This document shows, one piece after another, positions 1 through 7,984 of a stretch of DNA of 17,890 nt. Source of the DNA: Candidatus Aminicenantota bacterium. Its GTDB lineage: Bacteria; Acidobacteriota; Aminicenantia; Aminicenantales; UBA8522. The notes beneath the pieces are model-generated. The model worked only from the letters and a program-made list of their open reading frames with translations, did not search any database and was not told where the DNA came from. A program made the translations under genes and the position numbers. Position 1 is the first letter of the stretch; each line of letters begins with the position of its first letter. The stretch lies in the NCBI GenBank assembly GCA_016934895.1, contig JAFGRZ010000176.1, forward strand, positions 1 through 17,890, given 5' to 3'.

Positions 1-439
1 CCTCGACGGGCGAGGCGACGTCGCGGATGGCCGTCACGCCGCACTCGGCGTACATCTCCATGATGTGGAGGGCGCGGAGCGTATCCAGGGAGTTCGTCTC
101 CGTGAAGGCTTGCATACTGTCATAGGGGTAGAACGTGTGGATGTGGCAGTCGATGAATCCCGGGAGGATGAATTTCCCCTTGACGTCAATCCGCTTAGCG
201 CCTTCCGGGACCTGGACTTGGGCCGCCGGTCCGACGGCCTTGAACTTGTCGCCCTGGATGAGGACGACGGCATCGGGGACGGGGGCCGCCCCGGTTCCGT
301 CGATCAGGGTCCCGCCGACAAGGGCGGTCGCAGGCGCCTCTTTCTTCTCCGGCTGCTTCTGGGAGAAGGCAAAGACGGAGAAGGAGAGAACGAGAACAAC
401 GAGACCAAAAAGCGCGTTCTGTTTTCGGATCAGGGCCAT
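1..439 (-). CDS. Amidohydrolase, secreted, N-terminal part (runs off the left edge)
   Basis: The first 146 codons of a metal-dependent amidohydrolase; the rest lies beyond position 1. Residues 1-26 are a signal peptide (basic MALIRK start, then a long hydrophobic core ending FAFS). Next come the small beta domain typical of the family (TALVGGTLIDGTG at about 38-50) and the metal-binding strand GFIDCHIH, with the HxH pair at His99 and His101. Enzymes with this layout (imidazolonepropionase-like, prolidase-like) hydrolyse amide or peptide bonds using one or two divalent metals; the substrate cannot be told from this fragment. The start is supported by AGGAGG 7-8 bases upstream of the ATG, next to the stop codon of the CocE-S12 gene. 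The 12-bp gap to that gene makes it the last visible member of the minus-strand hydrolase operon. The family call is firm; the specific activity is unknown. Confidence 0.9.
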   Translation of the reverse strand, partial: MALIRKQNALFGLVVLVLSFSVFAFSQKQPEKKEAPATALVGGTLIDGTGAAPVPDAVVLIQGDKFKAVGPAAQVQVPEGAKRIDVKGKFILPGFIDCHIHTFYPYDSMQAFTETNSLDTLRALHIMEMYAECGVTAIRDVASPVE

Positions 440-451
440 ACCATTACCTCC

Positions 452-3400
452 TTATTTCTTTTTCGCCGTGAACGTCCCGTTGGGCTGGTGGAAAACGACT
501 TCGGTGACGGCTCCGCCGGCGTCGGTCTTGAATTCCACGCTGTACTCCGGCAGACCCTTGAGATTGAACTCCGTTCCCCCGGACGGGACCAGCTCATATC
601 CCGGCTGGCCGGGAATGGTCAGGGTCAATGTCTTGTCCCCGCGCAGGGCGACCTGGACCTCAACGCCCGAGAGCTCATACACTCCAACGCATTTTTCGAG
701 GAAGCCCGGCTCAACCATCTCCTTTCCGGCGGCCCTGGTGAAGATAAGCTCCTTGGCCAAAGGCTCGAGGCGCACGGATAGGCTGGCGATCCGGCCCTTC
801 AGATCGGCGGCGAAGGACACCTTCTGCTCGTACTCCCGGCCGAGGAGCAGGGCGTCGAGATCGAAAACATCATAATGGTAATGGACGAGAGGACCCTCCA
901 CGACGGGTGTTTCCATCCTCAAGCCCTCCTCGCCTTTGACGACCGAAATCGTGCCGTAAGCCGGATGTTCGTAGTCGCCGGCGTAGTCCTCGAGGGGATG
1001 GGAGGGCGTCGTGTTTAGGATCCGGTCCTTGTCGCCCTCCTTTTGTCTCTTCTCGGCCTCCGCCCGGTTCCTGTCCCGCTGGTCTCTCGTCCTTTTGCTC
1101 CAGTCGATCTCCTCCAGGCCGAGAATGCGGTCGATGAGGTTATACAGGACAAAGGTCGGCACCGAGTTCCCGTTCAGGTTCGACAGGATGACGGCGCCGA
1201 AATTGTCCCGCGGCAGGAAGGCCATCATGGCGAAAAATCCGTCGACGGAGCCGCCGTGGTGCAGAAGGAGATGTCCCCGGTAGGGCTCGACCATCCAGCC
1301 CATCGCGTAGCTCGAATAGAGGATCTCGTCGTATCGGATGGGCTGCTGCATCACTATCTGCGGGGAATGGACCTGGCCCAGCGAAGCCTCGGAGACAATC
1401 TGCTTATCGCCGAATTTTCCCTTGTTCAGGTTGAGGAGGACCCAGTTCGCCATGTCCAGGACGTTCGAGTTGATCGAGCCGGCCGGCCCGACCGCCGCGA
1501 TATCGCGGAAGGGCACCTGCTCGACCTTGTCCTTGATCTCCATGTACGGCTGGGAAAAATCCGCCGTCTGCTGGGTTTCCGCGACCGAAAAGTTCGTCTC
1601 CTTCATGCCGAGCGGCTCGAGGATCCTCAGGCGGGTGAAGTCCTCCCAGGTCGTCCCGGAGACTTGTCCCGCCAGATAGCCCGCCGTCATGAACATGAGA
1701 TTCTGATACTGCCAAGCGGCGCGGATCTCTTGGGTGGGCTCCAGGTAGCGCAGCCTCTCGAAGAGCTCCTCCCGGCTGAATTGCCCGCCCATCCACATCA
1801 GGTCATGGCGGGCGACGCCGGTCCGATGGCTGAGGAGGTCCCGCAGCGTCGCGTGCTCGGAGGCGTACTCGTCGGCGAGCTTGAACCCCGGAAGATAGGT
1901 TCTCACCGGCTTGTCCCAGGCGACTTTCCCTTCATCGACGAGGATGGCGATACCGGCCGCCGTGAAGGCCTTGGAGGAAGATCCGATGGGGAACAGCGTG
2001 TGCGGCGTAACCTTGAGCCCCTGCTTGACGTCCCGCAGCCCGAAACCTTCCGCATAGATCACCTTCCCGTCTTTGACGACCGAGACCGCCAGGCCCGGGA
2101 CTTTCCAATCGGCCATGGTCTTGGTCACGAATTCACTGAAGCCTTTGAGGTTGACCGGCTTCTCCGCTTTGGCCGCCGCGCCTTGGGGCGAGGGCGGCGG
2201 ATTGGCGCTCCCGGAGCGCGGAATCGTTTTCTCTGGCCCCGGGATGACCGGCAAAACGATGTGCGAGGGATGCTTGGCGTCATGATAGACGGTCTGCCGG
2301 GCCACCTGCATTTCGGCATCCGACCCGAGCCTATGGCCGGTGTTGAGGTTGCGGTCGAACTTGGGGAAAGCCGCGGACGCGACGTGGACGCGCAGGCGGT
2401 GGCCCTTCGGAATGAGCATCGAGGTCGCCCAGCAGTCGATGGTGTACTCGTAGATCTTGCCCGGCTCGATGGGCGTAGGGCTTTCGAACGACTCGCGGAA
2501 ACTGGCCCGGACGACCCCGTCGTTGAGCCGCAGGGCATAGCCGTCCGGGAAGACGTCCATCAGCATGACGTTCCAGTCGGTGTCGGGCGCCGAGGAGGCC
2601 GCGTAGAGCTTGGCCGAAAGCGGTCCGGTCAGCTCGATCGCCTCCTCGAGCGGCGGCGTCGTATAGACGAGAACGTCCTGCCGCTCGCCGACCGGCCGGT
2701 AATCGTCCGGTCCGCCGATCTGGGCGCTCGAAGCGGGTACGATGAAAGGCGTCGGGTCGGCGGGGTCGTAGGCGTACCGGTCCGGCGGTTCCTCCTTCGG
2801 AGGCACCGGAGACAGCGAGCCGTCCCCCGAGAGCGAATTCGCCCGGCCGCCGGAGTGGAAATAATATTTCGTAGAGCGCGTCGACGGGAGGGGCCACTCC
2901 GCCTCATCGCGCCATGTATTGGCGCCCATGACGAAGATGCGGACCGGCGGCTCGGCGTCCACCCCGTTGGGCACGCCCTTCAGCCAGCGGTCGAACCAGC
3001 GGAGGAGCGTTTTCTCGAAGTCGAGCTTGGCGGACGGGCCGAAATCGAGGGGGCCGAGTTTCGTGACCGTGGGGTTGCCGTGCGGCCAGGGCCCGACCAG
3101 CAATTTCTGGCCGGCGCGGCCGAGCCGCCGCATCGCCATGAAATTCCGGAAGGTCCCGGGCTGGTCGTCGTCGTACCAGCCGGAGAGGTGGAGGACGGGG
3201 ACATCCACCTTCTCGTAGTGCCTCTCGTAGTCGACCGCCTTCCAGAAGTCGTCGTAGGTCGGATGCTCGAAGTTTTGTTTCCACAAGGGGATGGCCCGTC
3301 CCGTCGCGAACTCGTCGATCGTCGCGAGGGGAAGCCGCCGGATGGCCTCCGAGAGGCCGAATACGTCGGAATTCTGGTTATCGTGGCCGGTGACCATGAT

Positions 3401-3982
3401 GTCCCAATCGAGGGTCAGAAGGGTGAGGGCGCCGTATTGAAACGGAGCGTTGTAAAAGGGTCCGGGCGGGCTGAACAGGGCCACCATCGCCTGGAGGTGC
3501 GGCGGACGGCCGACCGCGGCCATCCACTGGTTCTCCCCGCCGTAAGAGCCGCCCGCGGTGCCCACCTTGCCGTTGGACCAGGGCTGAGCCGCCGCCCACT
3601 CGATCGTGTCGTAGCCGTCGTTAGTCTCGTCGTGCATTCCGCCGAAGGTACCCTCGGAGTCGTGCCGTCCGCGCGAATCCTCGATCACATAAACGTAGCC
3701 GTGCCCGGCGAAATAACGGCCCAAGCCGAAGTGGGAGGGCGAGCTCTTGCCATACGGCGTGCGGACGACGATCACCGGGAACCGCCCCGGCGCGTCGGGC
3801 CGGAATACGTTGGCCGACAAGACGACGCCATCGCGCATGGGGACGCTCAAGGCAAAGTCGACCTTGACGGCCGGAGGCGGTGCCGTCGCCTGTTCCTGGG
3901 CTGGCCCGAGGAGAGGCGCCACGGCCGCCAGGACCAGAACGAAGGTCAGGAGTCGGGACTGAATTCGAATGCGGCCACTCAT
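452..3982 (-). CDS. CocE/NonD-type hydrolase fused to a serine beta-lactamase-like (S12) hydrolase
   Basis: A 1176-residue exported two-enzyme fusion. After a signal peptide (about 1-28) comes a CocE/X-Pro dipeptidyl-peptidase-type alpha/beta hydrolase (about 40-330). Its nucleophile is Ser146 in GGSYGG, with Asp271 in GWYDD and His301 in GPWPHG. The usual C-terminal jelly roll follows (about 340-580), then a Pro/Ala-rich linker (about 582-608). From about 612 a complete S12 serine hydrolase follows: Ser668-x-x-Lys671 in IGSSSKAF, Tyr759-x-Asn761, and HHGG near 908-911. It ends in two beta-rich lobes (DUF3471-like). CocE relatives cleave esters, amides or N-acyl-peptides; S12 enzymes act on D-amino-acid peptides, esters or lactams. 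The start at 3982 has GGAGG at 5-base spacing. An in-frame ATG at 3997 would add five residues but has a weaker site. It lies 21 bp after the upstream S12 gene. The family calls are firm; the substrate is unknown. Confidence 0.93.
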   Translation of the reverse strand: MSGRIRIQSRLLTFVLVLAAVAPLLGPAQEQATAPPPAVKVDFALSVPMRDGVVLSANVFRPDAPGRFPVIVVRTPYGKSSPSHFGLGRYFAGHGYVYVIEDSRGRHDSEGTFGGMHDETNDGYDTIEWAAAQPWSNGKVGTAGGSYGGENQWMAAVGRPPHLQAMVALFSPPGPFYNAPFQYGALTLLTLDWDIMVTGHDNQNSDVFGLSEAIRRLPLATIDEFATGRAIPLWKQNFEHPTYDDFWKAVDYERHYEKVDVPVLHLSGWYDDDQPGTFRNFMAMRRLGRAGQKLLVGPWPHGNPTVTKLGPLDFGPSAKLDFEKTLLRWFDRWLKGVPNGVDAEPPVRIFVMGANTWRDEAEWPLPSTRSTKYYFHSGGRANSLSGDGSLSPVPPKEEPPDRYAYDPADPTPFIVPASSAQIGGPDDYRPVGERQDVLVYTTPPLEEAIELTGPLSAKLYAASSAPDTDWNVMLMDVFPDGYALRLNDGVVRASFRESFESPTPIEPGKIYEYTIDCWATSMLIPKGHRLRVHVASAAFPKFDRNLNTGHRLGSDAEMQVARQTVYHDAKHPSHIVLPVIPGPEKTIPRSGSANPPPSPQGAAAKAEKPVNLKGFSEFVTKTMADWKVPGLAVSVVKDGKVIYAEGFGLRDVKQGLKVTPHTLFPIGSSSKAFTAAGIAILVDEGKVAWDKPVRTYLPGFKLADEYASEHATLRDLLSHRTGVARHDLMWMGGQFSREELFERLRYLEPTQEIRAAWQYQNLMFMTAGYLAGQVSGTTWEDFTRLRILEPLGMKETNFSVAETQQTADFSQPYMEIKDKVEQVPFRDIAAVGPAGSINSNVLDMANWVLLNLNKGKFGDKQIVSEASLGQVHSPQIVMQQPIRYDEILYSSYAMGWMVEPYRGHLLLHHGGSVDGFFAMMAFLPRDNFGAVILSNLNGNSVPTFVLYNLIDRILGLEEIDWSKRTRDQRDRNRAEAEKRQKEGDKDRILNTTPSHPLEDYAGDYEHPAYGTISVVKGEEGLRMETPVVEGPLVHYHYDVFDLDALLLGREYEQKVSFAADLKGRIASLSVRLEPLAKELIFTRAAGKEMVEPGFLEKCVGVYELSGVEVQVALRGDKTLTLTIPGQPGYELVPSGGTEFNLKGLPEYSVEFKTDAGGAVTEVVFHQPNGTFTAKKK

Positions 3983-4003
3983 TTTAACCTCCATCATTCC
4001 CCC

Positions 4004-5908
4004 TTACTTTCTTTTTCCCCGGAACGTTCCTCCGGGCTGGCTGACCACGACCTCCGTGGCCTTGCCCTGCTCCAGGATGAATTTCAGGCTCACGCCCTCC
4101 ACCCCCTTGAAATTGAACTCCGTCCCCTTGTAGGGAACGAGCTCGACGGTCGCCTGGCTGGGGATGCTCACAAAGAGGGCGTTCCCCTTGAGGACAACGC
4201 TGATCACTGCCCCCATCACCTCATAATCGCCGACGAACTGGGACAGGAACTCGGGGTCGTTCATCTCTGCCGGAGTTTTTTTGGTGAAGACGATCGGCGC
4301 AACGGAGCTTTCGAGGGAGATTGTGAAGCGGTCGATATCTCCCCTGTTATTCGTCTGGAACATGGCCGGGAGACCGTCGAAGCCCCCTGCGCCGGATCCG
4401 ATGTCCTTGGTTTTAAACTGGTCATAATGCCAGTGCTCCAGATTGAACTCGATGGAATTGAATTTCCCGGTGAGTGTCGTGTCCTTCAGGATGATGGGGA
4501 TCTCGCCATAGGCGGGATGCTCGTAAACATCGGCATAGGCGTCGAGAGCGTGGGACGGCTTCGTCCCGGGCACGCGGTCATCTTCCTTTTTCTTCTTCTC
4601 TTCGTCCGCTTTTTCACGGTCCTTCTTGGCCTTTTCGAATTTTTCCTGGCTGAGTTTTTCCCAGACGGGCTTGAGGTCCAACATCATGTCCAGGATATAG
4701 CCCATGCTGATCTGGACGAGCGGGGAACCGCCCAGGTTGCTGAAGATGACGACCCCGAGGCCGTCGCCGGGCAGGAAGCCGTTGAGATAATAGAAACCGT
4801 CGATCGCTCCGCCGTGATGAACGATCCTGTGGCCCCTGTACGTTTCGATGAACCAGCCGAGTCCATAGCTCATCTCGGATTGACTGTCCGGCTGGACCGA
4901 GAGCATGGGGGATCGCATGGCCATGGCCGGCGTGTACATCTCTTTCTGTCCCGCTTCGGAGATGACCTGGGTCTCGCCGACCTTGCCCTTGTCGAGATGG
5001 AAGCGGACCCATTTCAGCATGTCCCGGACGGAGGAGTTGATCGAGCCCGCCGGGCCCACGGTGTCGATGGTCCGGAAGGGGATCTCGATGATGGCTTCGT
5101 CCTTCTTCGCATAGGGCAGCGAGTAGTCATCGGATTTCTGGGAATCCGCGACGGAAAAATTGCTGTTGGTCATACCCAGGGGGTTGAAGATCCTGCTGCG
5201 GGTGAACTCCTCCCAGGAGCTGTTCGTCACGCGCCCGATGAGATACCCCGCCGTCAGGAACATCAGATTATTATACTGGAAGGTTTCCCGGAAATCCGCG
5301 CTGAAGTCCAGATAGCGCAGGCGGTCGACAATGTCTTTCCGGCTGAGGGCCGAACCGTACCAGAGCATGTCGTGACGGGGCAAGCCCGAGCGGTGACAGA
5401 CGAGGTCCCGGACGGTCATGCGTTCCGTGGCGATCTCGTCCTTGAGCTTGAACTCGGGAAGATACGTCCGGACGGGCTTGTCCCAGTCGATCTTGCCCTC
5501 TTCAGCGAGGATTCCGAGGCCCATGGTCGTGAAGGCTTTGGAGGAGGAGCCGATAGCGAAAATGGTGTCCGGCGTCACCGGGAGTTTCTTCTCCGCGTTC
5601 CGGTATCCGAATCCTTCGGCGAGAATGATCTGGCCGTCTTTGAAGATCCCCACGGCCATGCCGGGAACTTCCCAGCGTTTCATTTCGGCGTTCATGAACA
5701 GCCTGAATTCGGCCAGTTTGTCCTTGAGTTTCGGGTCCGGCTTCATGGCCTGGGTTTTTGGGGCGGGAGCTTGGGCCTGGACGGAGGCGTCCCGGACGCT
5801 TGTCTCCTGTCCTCGGTCTGCTGCCCGGGCCGGGAGCGCGCCGATGAAAAACGCCAGGAAAAGGAGAAGGGAGATCCTTGTCGCCGGCCTGCCTTTTTTC
5901 TCTTTCAT
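4004..5908 (-). CDS. Secreted serine hydrolase, beta-lactamase/S12 family, with C-terminal DUF3471-like lobes
   Basis: A 634-residue exported serine hydrolase. A signal peptide (1-30, ending ALPARAA) is followed by a low-complexity Ala/Pro/Gln stretch to about 55. The catalytic domain (about 60-415) has Ser121-x-x-Lys124 in IGSSSKAF, Tyr212-x-Asn214 in FQYNNLMF, and the HHGG box (364-367) that stands for KTG in this family. A highly charged Lys/Glu segment (about 418-445) links to two beta-rich lobes (about 450-634) that begin HALDAYADVYEHPAYG and FLSQFVGDYE. Relatives include class C beta-lactamases, D-aminopeptidases and EstB-type esterases, so resistance should not be assumed. AGGAGG lies just before the ATG. 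It is the first gene of the minus-strand operon, 21 bp before the CocE-S12 fusion, and is clearly paralogous both to that fusion's second half and to the gene at 7985-9799. Confidence 0.93.
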   Translation of the reverse strand: MKEKKGRPATRISLLLFLAFFIGALPARAADRGQETSVRDASVQAQAPAPKTQAMKPDPKLKDKLAEFRLFMNAEMKRWEVPGMAVGIFKDGQIILAEGFGYRNAEKKLPVTPDTIFAIGSSSKAFTTMGLGILAEEGKIDWDKPVRTYLPEFKLKDEIATERMTVRDLVCHRSGLPRHDMLWYGSALSRKDIVDRLRYLDFSADFRETFQYNNLMFLTAGYLIGRVTNSSWEEFTRSRIFNPLGMTNSNFSVADSQKSDDYSLPYAKKDEAIIEIPFRTIDTVGPAGSINSSVRDMLKWVRFHLDKGKVGETQVISEAGQKEMYTPAMAMRSPMLSVQPDSQSEMSYGLGWFIETYRGHRIVHHGGAIDGFYYLNGFLPGDGLGVVIFSNLGGSPLVQISMGYILDMMLDLKPVWEKLSQEKFEKAKKDREKADEEKKKKEDDRVPGTKPSHALDAYADVYEHPAYGEIPIILKDTTLTGKFNSIEFNLEHWHYDQFKTKDIGSGAGGFDGLPAMFQTNNRGDIDRFTISLESSVAPIVFTKKTPAEMNDPEFLSQFVGDYEVMGAVISVVLKGNALFVSIPSQATVELVPYKGTEFNFKGVEGVSLKFILEQGKATEVVVSQPGGTFRGKRK

Positions 5909-5959
5909 GTGACCTCCTCGATAGGATTCGATTTAATGGACGGTGGAGTCGGCCCTCCC

Positions 5960-5985
5960 CTCCGGTCCCCGGCGGCGGGGTGGAG
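5960..5985. other. GC-rich hairpin between divergent genes
   Basis: CCCCG (5967-5971) and CGGGG (5976-5980) pair across a GCGG loop. Outside them CTCC (5960-5963) can pair with GGAG (5982-5985) around a small internal loop. It sits in the 177-bp gap between the divergent genes at 5908 and 6086, in the probable leader of the minus-strand operon. There is no T-run on either side, so it is not an obvious terminator. A role in the leader is only a guess. Confidence 0.35.
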
Positions 5986-6014
5986 TTGGGGCGATAGGCG
6001 TCCTCATGGCCGGA

Positions 6015-6042
6015 TTGACTTTTCGGCTATATTTTATAAGAT
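6015..6042 (+). promoter_or_regulatory. Probable sigma70-type promoter for the plus-strand island
   Basis: TTGACT (6015-6020, one mismatch to TTGACA) is followed 16 bases later by TAAGAT (6037-6042, two mismatches to TATAAT). This lies in a sharply AT-rich stretch, about 43 bases before the ATG at 6086. TATAAG at 6035-6040 is an alternative -10 with a short 14-base spacer. The exact -10 element is uncertain. Confidence 0.45.
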
Positions 6043-6085
6043 ATATCAAGAAAACACCAGGAAAATTTCTAAGGAAAGGACTGCC

Positions 6086-6844
6086 ATGGATCATAAGATC
6101 GCCAGGGAACTCCGGATCCTCAAAGCCTATGCCCTCGTCTCGGTGCTGCTGTTCGCGGCACTCTTCTTCCTGGGGATGAAGCCAAAAGAGGCGCCGACGA
6201 AATTCGAAGAGATCGACGTGGAGCGCATCAACATCGTCGAAAAAGACGGGAAATTGAGGCTGGCCATCTCCAACCGCGATCGGTCGCCCGGCCCTATCAT
6301 CGGGGGTTTGTACATGAAAGCCCGGGAGGGCACGCGGCCGGGCATGATCTTCTTCAACGACAAGGGCGACGAGTGCGGCGGTATGACCTGGGAGAGCCGG
6401 GAAAAGGACGGTGTGATCAGCGCCAACGCCGGCTTGATGTTCGACCAGTACAACCAGGACCAGACGGTCGGGCTCACCTATTCCCAAAGAAATGACGTGC
6501 GGTCTTCCGGCTTGAGGGTCTGGGAGAGGCCGCTCGTTCCCCTGGCCGATTTCGCCAGGCGGCTCAGCGAGGTCGAGAGCATGAAAGACGGTCCCGAAAA
6601 AGAGGCAGCCGTGAAAAGACTGCGACAGCAGGCCTTGGAGAGCGGTTTGAGCGGTGTCGCCAGGGTGTTCGTCGGACGGGGGACGGAGAATGAGGCGGTG
6701 GTCAGCCTCGCCGATACGAAGGGCCAACCGCGCATCCTCTTGTCCGTGGACGGCACCGACGTGCCCTCACTCCAGTTCCTGGACGAAAACGGAAAAGTGG
6801 TTTATAGCCTCCCCGCGGATGCTGTGCCCGGCCCGAGGAAGTAG
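6086..6844 (+). CDS. Membrane-anchored conserved hypothetical protein
   Basis: A 252-residue protein whose function I do not recognise. A basic N-terminus (MDHKIARELRILK) leads into one hydrophobic segment at about 14-30 (AYALVSVLLFAALFFLGM), with no clear cleavage site, so it is probably an inner-membrane anchor with the rest in the periplasm. The body opens with FEEIDVERINIVEKDGKLRLAIS and contains GMIFFNDKGDECGGMTW. It ends in a repeat-like pair, VSLADTKGQPRILLSVD and LQFLDENGKVVYSLP, which suggests a beta-rich fold. I recall similar uncharacterised proteins in Acidobacteriota and Bacteroidota, from memory only. The start is set by AAAGGA 5 bases before the ATG; the open frame continues far upstream, but that part is antisense to the minus-strand hydrolases. 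The decayed esterase gene starts 8 bases after the stop, so the two were probably cotranscribed. Confidence 0.8.
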   Translation: MDHKIARELRILKAYALVSVLLFAALFFLGMKPKEAPTKFEEIDVERINIVEKDGKLRLAISNRDRSPGPIIGGLYMKAREGTRPGMIFFNDKGDECGGMTWESREKDGVISANAGLMFDQYNQDQTVGLTYSQRNDVRSSGLRVWERPLVPLADFARRLSEVESMKDGPEKEAAVKRLRQQALESGLSGVARVFVGRGTENEAVVSLADTKGQPRILLSVDGTDVPSLQFLDENGKVVYSLPADAVPGPRK

Positions 6845-6852
6845 AGGGTCCG

Positions 6853-7957
6853 ATGATGAAGACAAGAAGATGGCGTTTTTGAGAGGGGGCCGCCGGCTGG
6901 CTGCTCGTTGCGAGCCTGGCGCGGCCGATCCTGGCCCAGGAGAGCTCGCGGTTCGAGGTGATCATCCCGGTTTCTCTACGCACCGAACCTCTGACCGGCC
7001 GCTTGATCGTCGTCGTCAGCCGTAAGGATGCCCCCGAGCCGCGTCTGACCATCAGTCCTCATGGACCTCCCATCTTCGGGGCGGACGTCGAGAACCTCCG
7101 TCCCGGCGAGACGGCCGTCATCGATGAGCGGGCTCCGGGCTATCCCCTCAAGAGCCTCAAGGACCTGCCGGCCGGGGACTATTTCGTCCAGGCCGTGATG
7201 AACGTTTACACCGAGTGCCGTCGCTCCGATGGCCATACTGTCTGGGTTCATCTGGACAGGAGCCAGGGCACACCTTTCAATCTTTCGCCGGGCAATTTTT
7301 ACAGTCAGGTGCAAAACGTCCATCTCGCGCCCCAATCCGGACTGGTCGCCCGACTGGTGCTCGACCAGGTCATCCCTGCGGCCGCCGCGCCGGCCGATAC
7401 GGAATGGCTCAAGCACGTCACGATCCAGAGCCGGCTGCTGACGGAGTTCTGGAATCAGCCGATCTTTATCGAAGCAACGGTTCTGTTGCCCAAGGACTAT
7501 GCCGCCCATCCCGATGTTTTTTATCCCGTCGTCTATGTCTTCGAACACCGGGTCCCCTTCTCTTTCAATCCCGACCCGGCGAGCCAGGCCCGGGACAGGG
7601 GAGCCGGGGCCGCTGGCCTAAAGACCGGCTATGAAATCTTCCAGTCGTGGACCTCGGCCGGTTTCCCTCGCTTCGTGGCCATCACCCTCCACCAGCCGAC
7701 GCCGTTTTTCCCGTCCTCGTATTCCGTAAATTCGGCCAATAACGGCCCTTACGGCGACGCGCTCTTCCAGGAGGTTTTCCCGTATCTCGAGGCGCAGTTC
7801 CGGACGATTCCCAAACCATACGCCCGGCTCGTCGAGGGCGCATCGACCGGGGGATGGGAAGCGCTGGCCTTGCAGCTCTATCATCCGGACTATTATGGCC
7901 GAGCACATCAAGAAGAACGCTCCCCCGGGGGAAAACACGTCCGGATGGAACTATTAG
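6853..7957 (+). pseudogene. Secreted alpha/beta-hydrolase-fold esterase, degraded by a nonsense codon and an internal out-of-frame deletion
   Basis: Remnant of an exported esterase. The start ATG ATG AAG follows the previous stop by 8 bases, but after MMKTRRWRF a TGA (6880-6882) interrupts the signal peptide. The same frame then resumes with a normal hydrophobic core and cleavage region (GWLLVASLARPILAQ). An N-terminal beta domain follows, then an alpha/beta hydrolase with the nucleophile elbow EGASTGGWEAL (Ser codon 7843-7845) and LQLYHPDYYG, up to about 7899. There the sense ends abruptly. In the +2 frame from 7895, AEHIKKNAPPGENTSGWNY and a TAG (7955-7957) read like the natural C-terminus. 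The segment carrying the catalytic Asp and His is therefore missing. An alternative reading of the 5' end is a start at 6870 with one extra G in the run at 6885-6889. A functional product is unlikely either way. Confidence 0.8.
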
Positions 7958-7958
7958 A

Positions 7959-7973
7959 GCCGGGAGGCCCGGC
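7959..7973. terminator. Short hairpin between convergent genes, possible bidirectional terminator
   Basis: GCCGGG (7959-7964) and CCCGGC (7968-7973) form a perfect 6-bp stem with an AGG loop. It sits exactly in the 27-bp gap between the plus-strand esterase remnant (stop at 7957) and the convergent S12 gene (stop at 7985). There is no strong T-run, so intrinsic termination is plausible but not certain. Confidence 0.5.
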
Positions 7974-7984
7974 GCCTTCTCCGG

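Noticed and set aside
65..781. Plus-strand open frame
   Set aside because: Antisense to the amidohydrolase and the end of the CocE-S12 gene, with no domain or ribosome site.
6030..6052. Shared AT-rich motif with the GntR leader (TATATT...GATATA compared with TATATC...GATATA), read as one regulon
   Set aside because: The spacing differs by one base and both stretches are low-complexity AT sequence, so chance is sufficient.
1043..6085. A very long open frame on the plus strand leading into the gene at 6086
   Set aside because: It is antisense to the two strongly supported minus-strand hydrolases and has the Arg/Gly/Asp-rich composition of a GC-rich shadow frame. Only its last 252 codons, after a ribosome site at 6075-6080, look like protein.
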